Positions 44,867 through 57,425 of a DNA stretch of 64,000 nt are shown here, piece after piece. Position 1 is the stretch's first letter. Every line of letters starts with the position of its first letter. The notes under the pieces were generated by a model. It searched no databases and had not been told where the DNA came from. It saw only the letters and a list, made by a program, of their open reading frames with translations. This DNA is from Ceratotherium simum simum (Eukaryota > Chordata > Mammalia > Perissodactyla > Rhinocerotidae), in assembly GCF_000283155.1 (NCBI RefSeq), contig NW_004454217.1, positions 5,892,494 through 5,956,493 on the forward strand, read 5' to 3'. The position numbers were made by a program, and so were the translations under genes.

Positions 44867-44874
44867 TGACGTCA
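44867..44874. promoter_or_regulatory. Perfect palindromic CRE
   Basis: TGACGTCA, the full CREB/ATF consensus, about 213 bases upstream of the start codon. Function is inferred; the match is exact. Confidence 0.75.
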
Positions 44875-44898
44875 CTGCCCCACCCTCCCGCGCCCGAG

Positions 44899-44904
44899 CA
44901 CGTG
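44899..44904. promoter_or_regulatory. E-box
   Basis: CACGTG within GAGCACGTGCGCGCGC, a USF/MYC-type site joined to an NRF1-like GC-rich run. Confidence 0.5.
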
Positions 44905-44941
44905 CGCGCGCAGCCCTGCTGGCGCGCCTGGGCTCTGCCGC

Positions 44942-44984
44942 TGAGACCAGGGGGCGCCATCTTGACGCATGGTCCAAGATGGCG
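44942..44984. promoter_or_regulatory. Inverted YY1 pair overlapping a partial CTCF core
   Basis: CGCCATCTTG at 44955-44964 and CAAGATGGCG at 44975-44984 are exact YY1 sites in opposite orientation, 10 bases apart. CAGGGGGCGC at 44948-44957, the 3' part of the CTCF core, overlaps the first. Confidence 0.65.
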
Positions 44985-45200
44985 ACCTAGAACGGAGAAG
45001 GAGAATCAAGAAGGGAAGAGGATGATGAAAGCCCACAGAATGGGCGGGGGACCAAGGAGAGGGCGGTGGTTGCGAAGAGCGGAGGACCGGAAGAAGAAAC
45101 ATTCTAAGCGCGTCAAGAATTCCGGCCGACTCCGTCCCCCTACCCTGCTGGTTCCCATGGTAACCGTCTGGCGTTTGATGGTTACATCTTTCAGAACGCG

Positions 45201-46455
45201 CGCCAGGAGAAAGACTTCTGTATTCCGCTTTCTTGTTATCTGGATGTGGTAGGACCGGACTTGCCCTGCATTGTAAACTCTCAGACGTCTCCGAAATTTA
45301 TAACGCTTGCTGCTGCCACTCTCCTCTGCTCCAGACCAGAAAAATCTTCACTGTCTTATATTTTGACATTGAGATTTCTTTGTGTCCATTCTCAACCCAC
45401 TCTATCTGCCCACCCCTGCCCCCATACGCACACTGCAGCGGAGCTTTTTTCAGTGGATTGGGTAAAAAGCCGTTAGGAAATTTCAGAGAATGACTCCTGC
45501 CACGCATGCAGATAGGGTGGACTTTAACGGCAAATAACTGGAGAATTGAAGCAAAAAATAGTCTGCCTGAGATATTTTATGCCACTTTTGCTTGAATTAA
45601 AGGCTTGCCTCCAATCATTAAATATTTTTTGAGGACCTATTATATGTTAGATATTGTTCTAGTCATTGTATTTATTGCAACGTTGAAATGTTCACTGACT
45701 GAGGAAAGAAGAAATTTAAGAGTATGTTTGCCATAAATTACAACACAGGAGTTAAATGACCTAGATCTATATAGATCTGCATATATCTGTATATATCAAC
45801 ATGACAAAACACTATGTTGAATATAAAAAGCAAGTAGTATACTGTGCCATGAAAAGATACATTGAAAAAATATGAAGCAATACTTGTATTGTTCACGGAC
45901 ACGTGAACATGTACTAAAAGTAGGGAAACAAGAACTGGAAGGATACACATCAAATTCTGGATAGTGGTAGTCTCTAGTGAGAAAGGGAGAAAGGAATGAA
46001 AAGGAGAACAAAGGAACATAGTTTATTTAATTTTTAAAAGTAAATATGACAGGATGTTAACATTTATATCGGGGTAGTAGGTATAAGGATGTTAGCTATA
46101 TTGGCATTTTAGAATGCTTGAAATTTCTCATGATTAAAAAAACAATTTGGGCTATCCTGGTTTCTTGTTTGGCTATGAGTAAGCCTGGGATTTTATACTG
46201 AAAGGCTGAGCCCATGTGCATTTTTCAGCCATTGTAATGTGTAAGAGAATTACACACTTTTCAAAATGTTGTTTATATTTTTCATTTTGCTAATAGCCAA
46301 GTCCCACTTTCCAGCAAACTTGCAGAACAATAGTTTTTAAAATTATTATTATTAGTTTTCCATGGCACCACCAAGCGGCAGAATTAAATATTGTAAGTAT
46401 ATTTCTGTAGTTTGTAACGTAATAGAATTTTCAATCATTTAAGAATAAAATGCCA
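45201..46455. other. Upstream flank of the CpG island
   Basis: Apart from the L1 fragment at 45735 and a possible MIR-like remnant near 45610-45690, no gene or element is seen. Short + strand frames near 45233-45493 have no family resemblance. Confidence 0.55.
45735..46145 (+). repeat. Old L1-like 3' fragment
   Basis: 'tgccatgaaaagatacattg', 'tggatagtggtagtctctag' and 'gaatgcttgaaatttctcat' read as an old L1 3' UTR. Confidence 0.55.
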
Positions 46456-46709
46456 GGGGCTGACCCCGTGGCGTAGCGGTTAAGTGCATGCACTCTGCTG
46501 CTGGCGGCCGGGGTTCGGATCCCGGGTGCGCACCGATGCACTGCTTGTCAGGCCATGCTGTGGCGGCATCCCACATAAAGTGGAGGAAGATCGGCAGGGA
46601 TGTTAGGCCAGGGCCAGTCTTCTTCGGCAAAAAGAGGAGGCTTGGCGTGGATGTTAGCTCAGAGCTGATTTTCCTCACACAAAAATAATAATAATAATAA
46701 TAAAATAAA
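46456..46709 (+). mobile_element. ERE SINE with (AAT)n tail
   Basis: Head GGGGCTGACCCCGTGGCGTA, doubled tail module, then (AAT)n. It is flanked by AATAAAATGCCA at 46444-46455 and 46710-46721, 12 bases perfect. Confidence 0.94.
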
Positions 46710-46969
46710 AATAAAATGCCATCTCAGAAATAACGTTCCAAAGAAAGAATATGCAGCTTTGTCTAGAAAGCCTAAGTTCATTTCACTGAATTGAGAAATT
46801 TATATTTCCACTGCTTAATCTAGTTGTTCTGTCAGATGCATTGTTTTCAATTCCCAATTGATGTCTGAATATATTAAAGTTAAGAATCTCTTCCTCGTAA
46901 GACACCATTAAGTGAGTGGAAAGGCAAGCCACAGAGAGGAAGAAGGTGTTTGTAACATATCTATCCAAC

Positions 46970-47885
46970 AGAGGTCTCTTATGTAAATATGTAAAGAGCT
47001 CTTAGAAATCAATAAGGAAAAAGACCAGCAACCAGATAGAAAAATGGGCAAGAAATGTCAACAGGCAGTTCACAGAAGAAGATCTACAAACAGCCATTAA
47101 AGGTGAGAAAAGGTGGTCAGCTTCATTAGTAATCAGGAGGAAATGAAATTAAAACCACAGTGAGATACCATGCACACCCACACAAATGGCTAAGATTAAA
47201 AAGACTGTCATGTTAGTGAGGTTATGGAACAAGAGGAACTCTCATAAAATGCTGGTAGGAATGTAAACTGCAGCAGTCATTTAGGAAAAGAATTTGGTAT
47301 TATCTACTCACCTGCAAAGATACATATTCGTGATCTAGCAATTCTAACATATACACTCAAAAAAAAAGTGTGCATGTATACACCAAGAATATTCATAGCA
47401 GTATTATTCATAATAACCAAAAAAAAACTCGACAGAATAGAAATATACATGATTGTAAATTCATATTATGAAATATTAAACAGCAATTAAAAAAACTGAA
47501 CAATGGCTACAGTTAACTACTGGATGAATGAATCTCAAAAAATAATCCAGAACAAAAGAAGCCAGATCCCCCCAAAAGTATATTGTATGACTTCTTTTAT
47601 ATAACATTAAAAAAATGACAGAATTCAACTATAAGGTTCAGGGATACATGCTTGGGTAATGAGACTAGAAGAAAAATAAGGAAATGGTAATCCTAAAAGT
47701 CAGGAGCTTTATTACTTTGCAGTGGGAAGAGGATGGTAACTATGGGGAGGGGGCATGAGATGGGCTTCCGGGGTGTTGGCAATGTGATAGTTGCACAGGT
47801 GTTAACTTTGTGATAATTCCTCGTAAGGTACATTTTTGTTTTGTGCACTTTTTTGTATAGGTGTTACATTTCACAACAACAACAT
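46970..47885 (+). repeat. L1 LINE 3' fragment
   Basis: Degenerate ORF2 end and 3' UTR: 'gaagatctacaaacagccat', 'ggaatgtaaactgcagcagt', 'gtataggtgttacatttcac'. There is no long open frame. Confidence 0.8.
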
Positions 47886-47889
47886 TTTT

Positions 47890-50585
47890 TTAAATCTCTA
47901 TTGTCTCATGTGCTTGCCAGCAATGGTTCCCAACCTGTAAACATAGTCTACTTGTGGGCATGGTGTAAATGAAGTTGCTTGGAATTATTGTAAATATGCA
48001 AGTGCTGTGATGATCATTAAAACATTTAAAAGCATACCGTTTTAGGATTCCTTTTTCAGTTGCAAGTGTCAGAAACTGAACTCAAACTAGCCTGGACTCA
48101 AGGGAGGAATTTACCAGAAGGATGTGTGGATAGCTCACAGAACAATAGGAAGAAAAGAGGAGCAGCAGGACCTCGAGTACAACTTAGACCAGGGATCTGA
48201 ATGCTTATGCAACTCGCATACTCTGTCTGTGCTCTTTCCCTCAGGTCTACTACCTCTACTTCTGTGAGGTAGCAAAACAAAGGCTTACACAGGTCCTAAG
48301 CCTCCCATCTCACAACTTTGCCTCAAGACAGGAACTAGGTAGCTTAGTTCCAGTTTGAAAAAGAAGGAAGTTCTCTGACTGGCCCAGCCTGGGTGAGGTG
48401 CCCATCCCTGGGTCAGTCAGCTCTGGCATGAGGTCTCAGTCACATAGGATGGGCAGGTCAGCTGGGAGAACCCCTAGGCCTTTACCAAGCCAAGAAAGAC
48501 TAGATCACTCTTTCCCCAAATGAAGACTTCTGTGGCAGATGCCAGCAGGGTAAGGAAGGGACACACCAACATAGAGGCCAGGGTGGGCCAGGCAGCAACA
48601 CCAGAACCCCCTTGATGCAGATCCAAGGTCCCCAGCCCTGCCCTTAAGGGCACAGTGTGCTTTCTAAACACCCAGAAGCCATCTTGGGAGGTGAGAGGGA
48701 GGACTCACCTCTCCCTCTCACTTCCTGAAAGGAGGGACTGTTGTAAAGCAAAAGCAAATGATTTTGATTGAAGAGACTGGGAAATTTTATTAACTGCTGA
48801 ATTAGGCTTTCCTCTTCCAGTGGAGAGGAGACTGTGAGGAAGACCAGATCTGTCATAAAGAAAGGAAAGGCTCCATTTTCTCTGCACATCTAAGCATAGT
48901 ATGAGACGATTGTAGTCACACAGCATGGGGAAGAAAAAGTTTTGGTTTGTGTCATTCATACTCCATGCTGAACAATAAAAGATCTGGCATAAAACAAGAC
49001 TTGAGGACTTCCTTACACATCGTAAAGGGATAATGATGGAGAACAGCGCTGTTGGCCACTAGTTCAATGTTGATGAATCAACGATATATATTAAATAAGT
49101 TGTCTTTCAACAGAAATACACTTAAAATAAGGTTATTGATCGGTTGATGAAAATGTTGTGACCAGAGGTTCGCAGGAACCTAACCCTGTATTTTCCCTAG
49201 GAGCAATGTTCACTACTTCAGTGTTTGGGGTGGTTTAGAACACAACTACTGCAAATAATGGAAATCAACTGTATATAGATTTAAAACAGTATGAAACTTC
49301 CCTTGGTCATACAGACAGTGACCAATTATGCCATTGGGTTATTTAGATGATATTGTCACTCTCTGAGTGAACATTATTTCATGGTACAATAGAGTCATAT
49401 GTTTTCCATGTTTGCATACATCTGAAAATCAAGAACTTCTTTCAACCTTCAAAGCTCTGTCATTTGAAGTCACACATTCTGCTTCACGATAACGTGCTGT
49501 TTGAAGCAGCCACTACAGTGACATTGGAAGACCCGCTAGTGCCACCAGCACCTCCCCCATACAATCCTTAAAATAACTAAAGAAAGATTTGCCCTGGCCT
49601 GGTTTCATAATCCCTATGGCTGGTCACCACACTTGATTACTCAGATAATGGACAACAGAGTGCTTATATGCATGGATATAAGGAAAAGATCAAAGAAAGC
49701 TACTTGTGGGCCTTTTATTATGACATATTGTCCATGTTGTTGCTTATATTTTTAATCCAGTGGGAAAATGCATATCACTCTACCATGAAATTAAAAGAAA
49801 GAGTGAGGGAGGGGGAGGGGAGAAAGAAAGGAACTTTCCTCCACGTGATTTTCTCTTGAGCAGCTAGCTCCAAAGTTCAGGTTTTGTAATGAATGCTCGG
49901 TGAGGCAACATCTGAACAGAATCTGATGATTTGCAACTTTGAGGAGCGCTACCAAAAATAGGAATTCTGGACTTCGAAGTTTTGCAACTCCTTCCTTTGG
50001 TTGTGCCCTAATGCTTTGCCTCTCTCAGTCACGGCGAGACAGAAGAATGACAGAATAAGCACACAGTCCTGACAGATCTTGTCCAAATCACATGGCAGAC
50101 ACTAGCAGAATCAAAACTAGAACCCAGGTCCTTTGCCTGTACTGCAGGCTGTATTTTCTCCAAGTTAGGATAAGTGCCCACGTGTGAGAGACCCTTTACT
50201 ATTTAGCTTAAATGATCAGAAGGTGAATGAGTCCTAGATTAGGGGTCAGGATGCCAAAGGGTGCATTATACTCCTTGGAGAAAAGGAAGACTTTGATGTT
50301 AAAGTCTTGCATTTTCTTAAGCGTGGGGCCTTCCATTTCTCCATTCTTCTGCCCTTAAATTCTGATTTTGCCCTTTCTATCCAAGGGTTGGCCCCATACA
50401 CTGGCTGTGAAACAAAGATGTGCATTGAGGAACAATAGGTGATAAGATTTGACGTGGGAGGACAGGATGTACTGGCTTTTAAGTTTGGCCTTTTGGCAGG
50501 GGGCGGGGGGAGGTAGAAGAGGTGGAGAGTAAAGATTTAACTTTTACATTTCCGGAAGTCCACTCCTGAATTCTACGGTATGGGC
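47890..50585. other. Intergenic stretch
   Basis: Around 48050-48450 the text ('gtcagaaactgaactcaaac', 'gtgcccatccctgggtcagt') resembles a common old interspersed repeat I cannot name, and 50080-50150 may be a MIR piece. No gene is seen. Confidence 0.5.
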
Positions 50586-50589
50586 ATCC

Positions 50590-51150
50590 TCAGTCTGTGT
50601 GTGTGTTTATGCAGTAAAATACGCATAACATAAAATTGACCATTTTAACCATTTTTAGGTGCCCAGTTCAGTGGCATTAAGCACATTCACGTGTTTATGC
50701 GATCGTCACCACCATCCATCTCCAGAACTTTTTCATCTTTTCAAACGGAAACTCCGAATCGTTAAGCACTAACCCCCCACTCTCCACTCTCCCCAGCCCC
50801 TGGCAACCACCATTCTATTTTCTGTTTCTATAAATTTGAGTGCTTTAGTACCTTACATAAGTGGAATCATACAATCTTTGTCCTTTTGTGTCTGGCTTAT
50901 TTCACTTGGCATAACGTCTCCAAGGTTCATCCATGTTGTAGCATGTGTCAGAATTTCCTTCCATTTTAAGGCTGAATAATGCACCACATTTTATTTAGCC
51001 ATTCATGCATAAATGGACATTTTTTAAAATAATAGCCTTCCTAATGGGTGCAAAGTGGTATCTCACTGTGGCTTTGATTTGCATTTCCTAATGACGTGTG
51101 ACATTGAACATCCTTTCATGTGCTTATTGGTGTCCTTAATTTTTAAAGAT
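50590..51150 (-). repeat. L1 LINE 3' fragment, minus strand
   Basis: 'cataaaattgaccattttaa', 'ctggcaaccaccattctatt', 'ttcatccatgttgtagcatg', 'tggtatctcactgtggcttt': reversed L1 3' text in correct order. Confidence 0.85.
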
Positions 51151-51433
51151 GATTTACCATTGCCCATTGTTTATTTGCTTACTGTATTGCAAATTTCACC
51201 ATGTTATTCCTTGCCGGTATCACCCAGAGGGGCAGAGTAAGAGCACAGGCCTCTCTGACTCTGTAAGTGGCCCTTTTGGGACAGGCTCGCACTGCCTTTC
51301 TCTACAGTTCTACAACAGTATCAGTCATCAGGCCTCACCTGATGCAACTGATCTATCTACAAATAGCTTCCAAACTGTCCTCCCTGACTCCAGGCCTACA
51401 GATTGCCAGCTTCATAGATTAAAAACAGCTTTC

Positions 51434-51680
51434 AGGGCCAGCCCCGTGGCTTAGTGGTTAAGTGCACGCGCTCCGCTGCTGGCGGCCCGGGTTCAGATCC
51501 TGGGTGCGCACCGACGCACTGACTATGCTGTGGCGGCCTCCCACATAAAGTGGAGGAAGATGGACACAGATTTTAGCTCAGGGCCAGTCTTCCTCGGCAA
51601 AAAGAGGAGGATTGACATGGATGTTAGCTCAGGGCTGATCTTCCTCAAACACACACAAAAAAAACAAAAAACAAAAAACA
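51434..51680 (+). mobile_element. ERE SINE (doubled tail type)
   Basis: Head GGCCAGCCCCGTGGCTTAGT, doubled tail, CA- and A-rich tail. The flanks AAAAACAGCTTTC and AAAAACAGCTTCC form the duplication. Confidence 0.92.
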
Positions 51681-51779
51681 AAAAACAGCTTCCTACTCCT
51701 GTAAGAAAACACCTGAATTCCTGGGCCCCGCTCACCTTTTCCAGACTCTGCTTCACTGGTTGTGATTGTCAATCAGCTT

Positions 51780-52060
51780 CCCCAGCACGCCCCTGTCTTT
51801 GTGCACACCGCCTTGCTCCAAATGGCTGCCCTGCTCCCTGCCACACCTGAACCAATGCTTCTCAGCATTAACTCCTCTTCTCTCTCAGTCATCCTTTCTC
51901 TGATGTCCTTTAGCATTTTAAAAATCTGGACCATTATTGGCACTTACTTTCTTTATGTTGTTAATTTTCTATTACACCACGTTTAGACACATGCCTTAAC
52001 TAAACTGCAAGATCTTTAGGATGAGAACTGTATCTTAGTGGGCCCTTTATATTCGATGAT
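51780..52060 (+). repeat. L2 LINE fragment (probable)
   Basis: C+T-rich text ends with 'aactgcaagatctttaggat', as in L2 3' ends. Degenerate. Confidence 0.5.
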
Positions 52061-52734
52061 GCCCAAGAGCAAACACACTTCCAGCCTGGTGCCTAGTTGT
52101 GCCTGCAGCGTCTGGAGGGGTGTTCAGGGCAGTCCAGCATCAGAAGGAAAGCAGACTCATCACACCCCCACAGACACAGAGCGTTTCTTTACTTTTCCCA
52201 TTGCATTTCTGCTCAATCATCTTGGATGGGTTTCCAGCTTTGCCTTCTCCCTTTGGGCCCTCTTCCTCTCCTCTCTTTTCTTCATTGCCCTTTCCCATAT
52301 TTCCACACCTTCCTCTCTCCCACGGCTCTTGGTTCCATTCTAGAGGCCCATCGCATTGGAGCAGTGGTCCCTTCCGTGAGCCCAGTGGAGTCTTTTGGCC
52401 TCTCAGATCCTTCAGAGTGGAGTACATATAAGACAATCGATTTCTTCTTTTTTAAAAAAAATTTTTGCTAATGTTGACTGTATCTCAAAACATAACTTCA
52501 GTACTTTTCAGGCTACCAAGACAGAGACTTGGAGGGGTTTTCTCTTTACTTTCACTTGCCAAGAATCCCCCCTCTACACCAAGGAAGAAGAAGGAAAGAC
52601 AATGGCACAGAAAAAAATACTGACTTGCCACATATATAATACAAGTATTTATATAGTCCTGCCTTTCAAGGAAGAAGATTGTTTACTATTTCCTTCCCAA
52701 GACAATCCATTAGCAGGACTCAAATCTCTCCACT

Positions 52735-52968
52735 AGTTTCCATCTCCATTGCTATCATCTCTTGTCCAGATGCCTAAAAATCTCCTAAATGGCCTCCTTG
52801 CTTCCATTCTTGCCCAGTGACAACCTTTTCTCCACACAGCACCCAGAGTGATCTTTTAAAGCATACCACTCTTCTTAAAACCCTCATGATCCCCCAGAGC
52901 ACTTAGAACAAAATCCAAATTCCTTGTCTTGCTAATTAGCCTTTGCACGATCCGGTCCCTGCGACCTC
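52735..52968 (+). repeat. L2 LINE fragment
   Basis: 'agagtgatcttttaaagcat' and 'acaaaatccaaattccttgt' are ordered L2 ORF2-proximal text. It is cut off by the adjacent LTR-like repeat. Confidence 0.75.
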
Positions 52969-52974
52969 CCCGCT

Positions 52975-53505
52975 TCATGTAACAATTATCTATTGCTGCA
53001 CAGCAAAGCACTCCAAAACTTGGTGACTTAAAACAATGATTCTTTATTATTTCTTATGATTCTGAGGTTTTTCTTCTGGTCTCACCTAAGATCGCTCATA
53101 CAGCTGCAGTCATCTTGATGGTGCAACTCTGGCTGGAGGGTCCAAATGCCTCATTGACGTGTTGGGCAGTTGGTGTTCGCTGTTGGCTGGGTTCCTCAGT
53201 TTCTCCTTGTGGCCTGTTATCCTCCAGTAAGCTAGATGAGCTTCTTCTCAGCATGGTGGGGTTCCAAGAAGGCAATAGCAAAGCCTCGAGGCCTCTTAAG
53301 GTCTAGGCTCTGGAATTTGTACATCATTTCTGCCATATTCTATCGATCAAAGCAAATCACAGGCTAGACCAGATTCATGGGGGTGGAGAAACACACACTG
53401 CCTCTTTATGGAAGGAGCAGGAACATCAATTGCAAAGGGGTGTGGACAAAGGGAAGCCTACAGACTGGGGGCCATTGTGAGAACAATCTACCACCCTTCA
53501 TCTCC
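52975..53505 (-). mobile_element. Old LTR-like repeat, minus strand
   Basis: It starts 'tgtaacaattatctattgct', then 'ggtgacttaaaacaatgatt', and ends 'gggggccattgtgagaac'. The layout resembles a reversed mammalian LTR of the MaLR kind. The family is uncertain. Confidence 0.5.
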
Positions 53506-53739
53506 TACACTGCCCTTCCTACTTGTTCCCGAACCCGCCAGTCTTCAGAAACTGTGTACTTGTTTTTCTTCAGTGGTGCTCCAGAGTTTCTCTGTAGGAA
53601 GAATTTAGGAAGATAGATCTGGTTGGAAGAGGCAACTGGGTTGGAGACTTATTTAAAGTTCAGTTTGGATAGTGAACACACTGTTTGTACTTATTTGGGA
53701 TGATCTGAAGGAGCCTAACCCCAAGCCCACCAGCTCTTC

Positions 53740-53960
53740 CTTGGTGTTGCTGCCCATTTTATTTGGCCTTGCCATTCCCAGATCTGGGCATGGCTGCCTC
53801 CTTCTCATCATTCAGGCCTTAACCCACACATCACCACTTCAGAGAGACCTTCCCTGACCATCTACTAAAATACCTCCTTTCCCCATCTCTCTCTCTGCCC
53901 TATTGTTTTCTTCATAATACTTATTGCCACCTGAAATTACCTGAGGCAAATCAGCAGCTT
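53740..53960 (+). repeat. L2 LINE 3' fragment
   Basis: 'catcaccacttcagagagac' with 'cttccctgaccatctactaa' is L2 3' wording. Confidence 0.65.
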
Positions 53961-54070
53961 TCGTGGATCCTCCTTGTATCTCATCTTCTAGGACTTTAAG
54001 TACCTTCTTCAGAAGGGCCTCTCAGGGTGCTGTCTGTGCAGAGCCAGCTGCAGATATCTTTCAATACCCT

Positions 54071-54505
54071 TGTGTTAGACATAATAATGGCCTCCCAAAG
54101 ATATCCACGTTCTAGTCTCCGGCACCTACATATATGTTAGGTTACACGGCAAAGGGGAATTAAGGTTGCACATCGGATTAAGGTTGCTAATCAGCTCTCC
54201 AAAAAAGAGAACCAGAGAGATGGCAGTGTGACAAGGAATCTGCCTAACATTGCTGGCTTTGAAGACGGAGAAAGGAGGCCACAAGCCAAGGAATGTAGGT
54301 GGCCTCTAGAAGCTGGTGAAAGAAAAAGGATTCTCCCCTAGAGCCTCCAAAAGAAACACAGCCGTGCCAACATACAGATTTTAGCTCAGTGTGACCCCTT
54401 TCTGACTTCTGACCTCCAGAACTGTTAGATAATAAATTTGTGTTGTTTTAAACCACTAAGTGTGGGGCAATTTGTTACACCAGTAACAGGAAACTAATAA
54501 CTCCC
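54071..54505 (+). mobile_element. LTR, MaLR/MLT1-like
   Basis: 'aataatggcctcccaaagat', 'aacattgctggctttgaaga', 'ctgacctccagaactgttag', 'accactaagtgtggggcaat' and an end 'ggaaactaataac' follow the MLT1 type order. It is a solo LTR. Confidence 0.8.
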
Positions 54506-54791
54506 ATAGTTGAGATAAGAAAATAACTCATAATGCTACACCCAGCTCCTTTCTTCCACTGTGTCCTGAGGCCATTGAACATTCCTAGCTCAGAGTGTCA
54601 TCCTAGCCACATTATTGCAAGTCCCCAGCCACATATTGTATGTTGCAGTGGCTACACGGCAATATTGCAATGGGTATAAACAGTGGTGTGCTGGAGGAGG
54701 CTCATACTGGCTCGTGAGAGCTAACTGTTAAATTTTTAGGAATTGTGCAGGCTAGTTATTAAACACAGCCATCATTAAAAATTTAATTATA

Positions 54792-55000
54792 GGGGCCGGC
54801 ACGGTGCTGTAGCGGTTAAGTTCGCACGCTCTGCTTCGGTGGCCTGGGGTTCACTGGTTCGGATCCTGGGCGCGGACCTACGCACCGCTCAACAAGCCAT
54901 GCTGAGGTGGTGTCCTACATAGAAGAACCAGAACAATGTACAACTAGGATATACAACTATGAACTGGGCTTTGGGGAGAGAAAAAAAGGAAAAAAAATTA
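54792..55000 (+). mobile_element. ERE SINE, short-tail type
   Basis: Head GGGGCCGGCACGGTGCTGTA and a body ending 'gaactgggctttggggagag' with an A-rich tail. The A/T-rich flanks give only an approximate duplication. Confidence 0.9.
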
Positions 55001-55009
55001 AATTATATA

Positions 55010-56480
55010 AAATTATAATTAAATAAGTTATATTACCAAGACAGATACTTAGAACTAATCACTTCCTTATTTTACTATATTTACCATATTTAACTATTAT
55101 CTATGCTCTTCAGGTTATTTACTTGTATTGTATCTGTCTGATGGAGATGATATATAGTGGTGTGCTACACATCTTTGTAACTCTTCATTCCCTGACATCA
55201 CGTTGGTAGCTTGAAATTGGCCATGGTGGGAGTATTTACACTGTGGACGTAGGCAAATGCTACAAATCTGGGCTTACCCCCGACCCCGGAGTGGGTTGTA
55301 CATTTGCCACTTGTGTATAGGACAGGTGATATCTGACTTCGGAGTGTTGCCTACAGCTTCAGGGGGTTCTTCGTATGTCCCACAACAGAGGCCATAAATG
55401 TCTGTGCAAGGCAAGTCCCAGGAACTACTGAGGCAAAATTCATCTGCTGGGCCCCTAGAGGCCTCACAGGGTCTGGGTCTATTCATCTTTGTTTTCCCAG
55501 TGGAGTGAGTGCTCAACAAATGCTAACTGAATAAAGAGATGAATCCATGGTTCCTTCAAGTAATAGTGAGACCTAACTTGAATAAGGCCCTTCGGGTTGC
55601 ACAATGACTAGCACTCTTATTTTCTCTATGACTATTAAGTTATCATGAAAAGAATTTAAATTTGATTATTAGCTAAGTAATTTAAATCAATAGGAAATGT
55701 TCCATAAATGTTAGGAGCTATTATCATTGCAATTATTACTATTTAGCCCACAGTCTACCCAAGTCCATTGACATATCAATGTTCTTCTATATTAGGTATC
55801 TTTTTCTTAAAGGAAGGTGAGGGAATTCTTATATTTACATTTTGAGTGATACTTGATTGTGAGAGCTTTTCTTGTCTTAACCTTTTAAAAAGTTTCTAAC
55901 AATCAATAAGCCAAATTAAAATTTTCCACTAGCAAATTAAAGACAAATAGTTAAGTATTTTTCCTGCCTTTCCTATATGATAATGAGGGAAAGTTCCTTC
56001 TTTACAGAAGAAATCCACATAATAAAGTTGGAGGGATGATAGAACTTTAAAAAATCACCATTTTGCAATTCCTGATAAAATTCAAGGCAATGATCATCTG
56101 AAACCATTAGCTGAAGGGTTGATGGGGAAGGGTACGCTGGGGGATCAGGCAGCTACCCCCTGGATCTACTGATAGTCTTAGTGTCTTAAGACTGGGACAA
56201 CTGCACCACGTACATGCTTTCCAATGAGATATAAGACGGACTGTACAGCGCCACTTCTGAAGCATCCTTGCCAAAGTACGTAAATCTCATCCAGGTTTTA
56301 GACCACCCTTCTAGTTTACAGGAGACCCAGGGGTCAGAAAGACAAGTTAAGCAACACCACAAGGAAGTTGATGGACATGTGCAGAGTGTAGAACTATTGG
56401 ACAACTGGAAAAGTGGGAGAGCAGGGAGTGCTTGTGAGAAGAGACTTTGGATTTTCCTACAAAGTTAAACACACACTTTC
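55010..56480. other. Intergenic stretch
   Basis: A short L2-like tail may lie near 55495-55530. Otherwise there is no element, exon or RNA gene I can identify. Confidence 0.55.
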
Positions 56481-56484
56481 ACTG

Positions 56485-57005
56485 TGACCAGTTATTCCGC
56501 TCTAGGGCATTTACCCAAGACAAATGAAAACATATGTCCACAAAAATATTTATACAAAAATATTCATAGCAGCTTTTTTCCTACTAGCCCAAATTGGAAA
56601 AATTCAGATGCCAAGCCACAGGAGTGTGCATAAGCAAATTGTGGTACATGCATACAAGGGAACACGACTCACAATAAAAAAAACATGCAACGACATGGAT
56701 GAACTTCAAAAACCATTATGCTGAGCGCGAGAAGCTATACACGAAAAGGTGCATACTGTACGTTTCCGTTTTATATGAACTTCTAGAACAGGCACAACTT
56801 ATCCGTGGTGAAAGAAATCAGAGCAGTGGTTGGAAGTAAGGGAAGAGTTGACTGTGAAGGCACAGGAGAAAACTCTCTGAGGTGATGGAAATAGTCTCTG
56901 TCTTGATAAGGATGTGGGTTACCAGGTGTATGCATTTATCAAAACTCACCCAACTGTGTGTGTAATACCTGTGCATTTTACTGTATATAAGGATAAGTCA
57001 ATTAA
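56485..57005 (+). repeat. L1 LINE 3' fragment
   Basis: 'acatatgtccacaaaaatat', 'acgacatggatgaacttcaa', 'ctgaggtgatggaaatagtc': degraded L1 3' UTR text. Confidence 0.8.
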
Positions 57006-57029
57006 GAAGGAAGGAGGGAGAGAGAGAAA

Positions 57030-57425
57030 CAACCAAACAGTCAAATGCAATGTGTGGACTTGGATTCACAGACAACTGCAAAAAGACAGTTTTATATTCA
57101 AGGAAACTTAAATGTAGACCATTTGTATGGGCATTTAGATGACTCCAAGGGATTATGAATTTTTAGATGTGATAATGGCATGTGGTCACGTAAGAAAATG
57201 CCCAGTTTTCAGAAATGCATACTGAAGTATTTAGGGTAAAATGACACGATGTCTGGGTTATAATATTTAAGGGGAAAAAAGCAAAGAAAAAAACTAATAA
57301 GATATATGAAGGGAGGGTGACAAAATCTTGCTAACTCCAGAACCTGGGTGCTAAGTATATGAGATTAATTGTTCTCTTTTCTCTATTTTGTGTATATTTG
57401 AAAACGTTTGAAATTTAAAAAATTG
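57030..57425. repeat. Unassigned old interspersed repeat
   Basis: Text such as 'gatgtgataatggcatgtgg' and 'gcatactgaagtatttaggg' recurs in mammalian genomes. I cannot name the family with confidence. Confidence 0.4.

Larger units (their letters stand above)
44380..45200. promoter_or_regulatory. CpG-island promoter of PPP1R21
   Basis: CpG-dense and G+C-rich sequence surrounds exon 1 and is flanked on both sides by CpG-poor DNA. There is no TATA box near the expected start. It holds GC boxes, an ETS site, a perfect CRE, an E-box and paired YY1 sites, the usual composition of a housekeeping promoter with dispersed initiation. The exact start site cannot be read from sequence. Such islands often also fire in the other direction, so a divergent noncoding transcript toward 46000 is possible but unproven. 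Confidence 0.9.

Noticed and set aside
44351..44977. 208-codon open frame on the minus strand across exon 1
   Set aside because: It is in a different frame from MASAELQG, rich in R, A, P and G, and reads through the exon 1 donor; a composition artefact.
44653..45252. 199-codon open frame on the + strand through the promoter
   Set aside because: CpG islands have few stop codons by composition. The frame overlaps exon 1 and the core promoter and has no recognisable domain.
46368..46381. Second CTCF-like site, CCACCAAGCGGCAG
   Set aside because: It has mismatches at conserved core positions, lies in A+T-rich sequence and is too weak to call.
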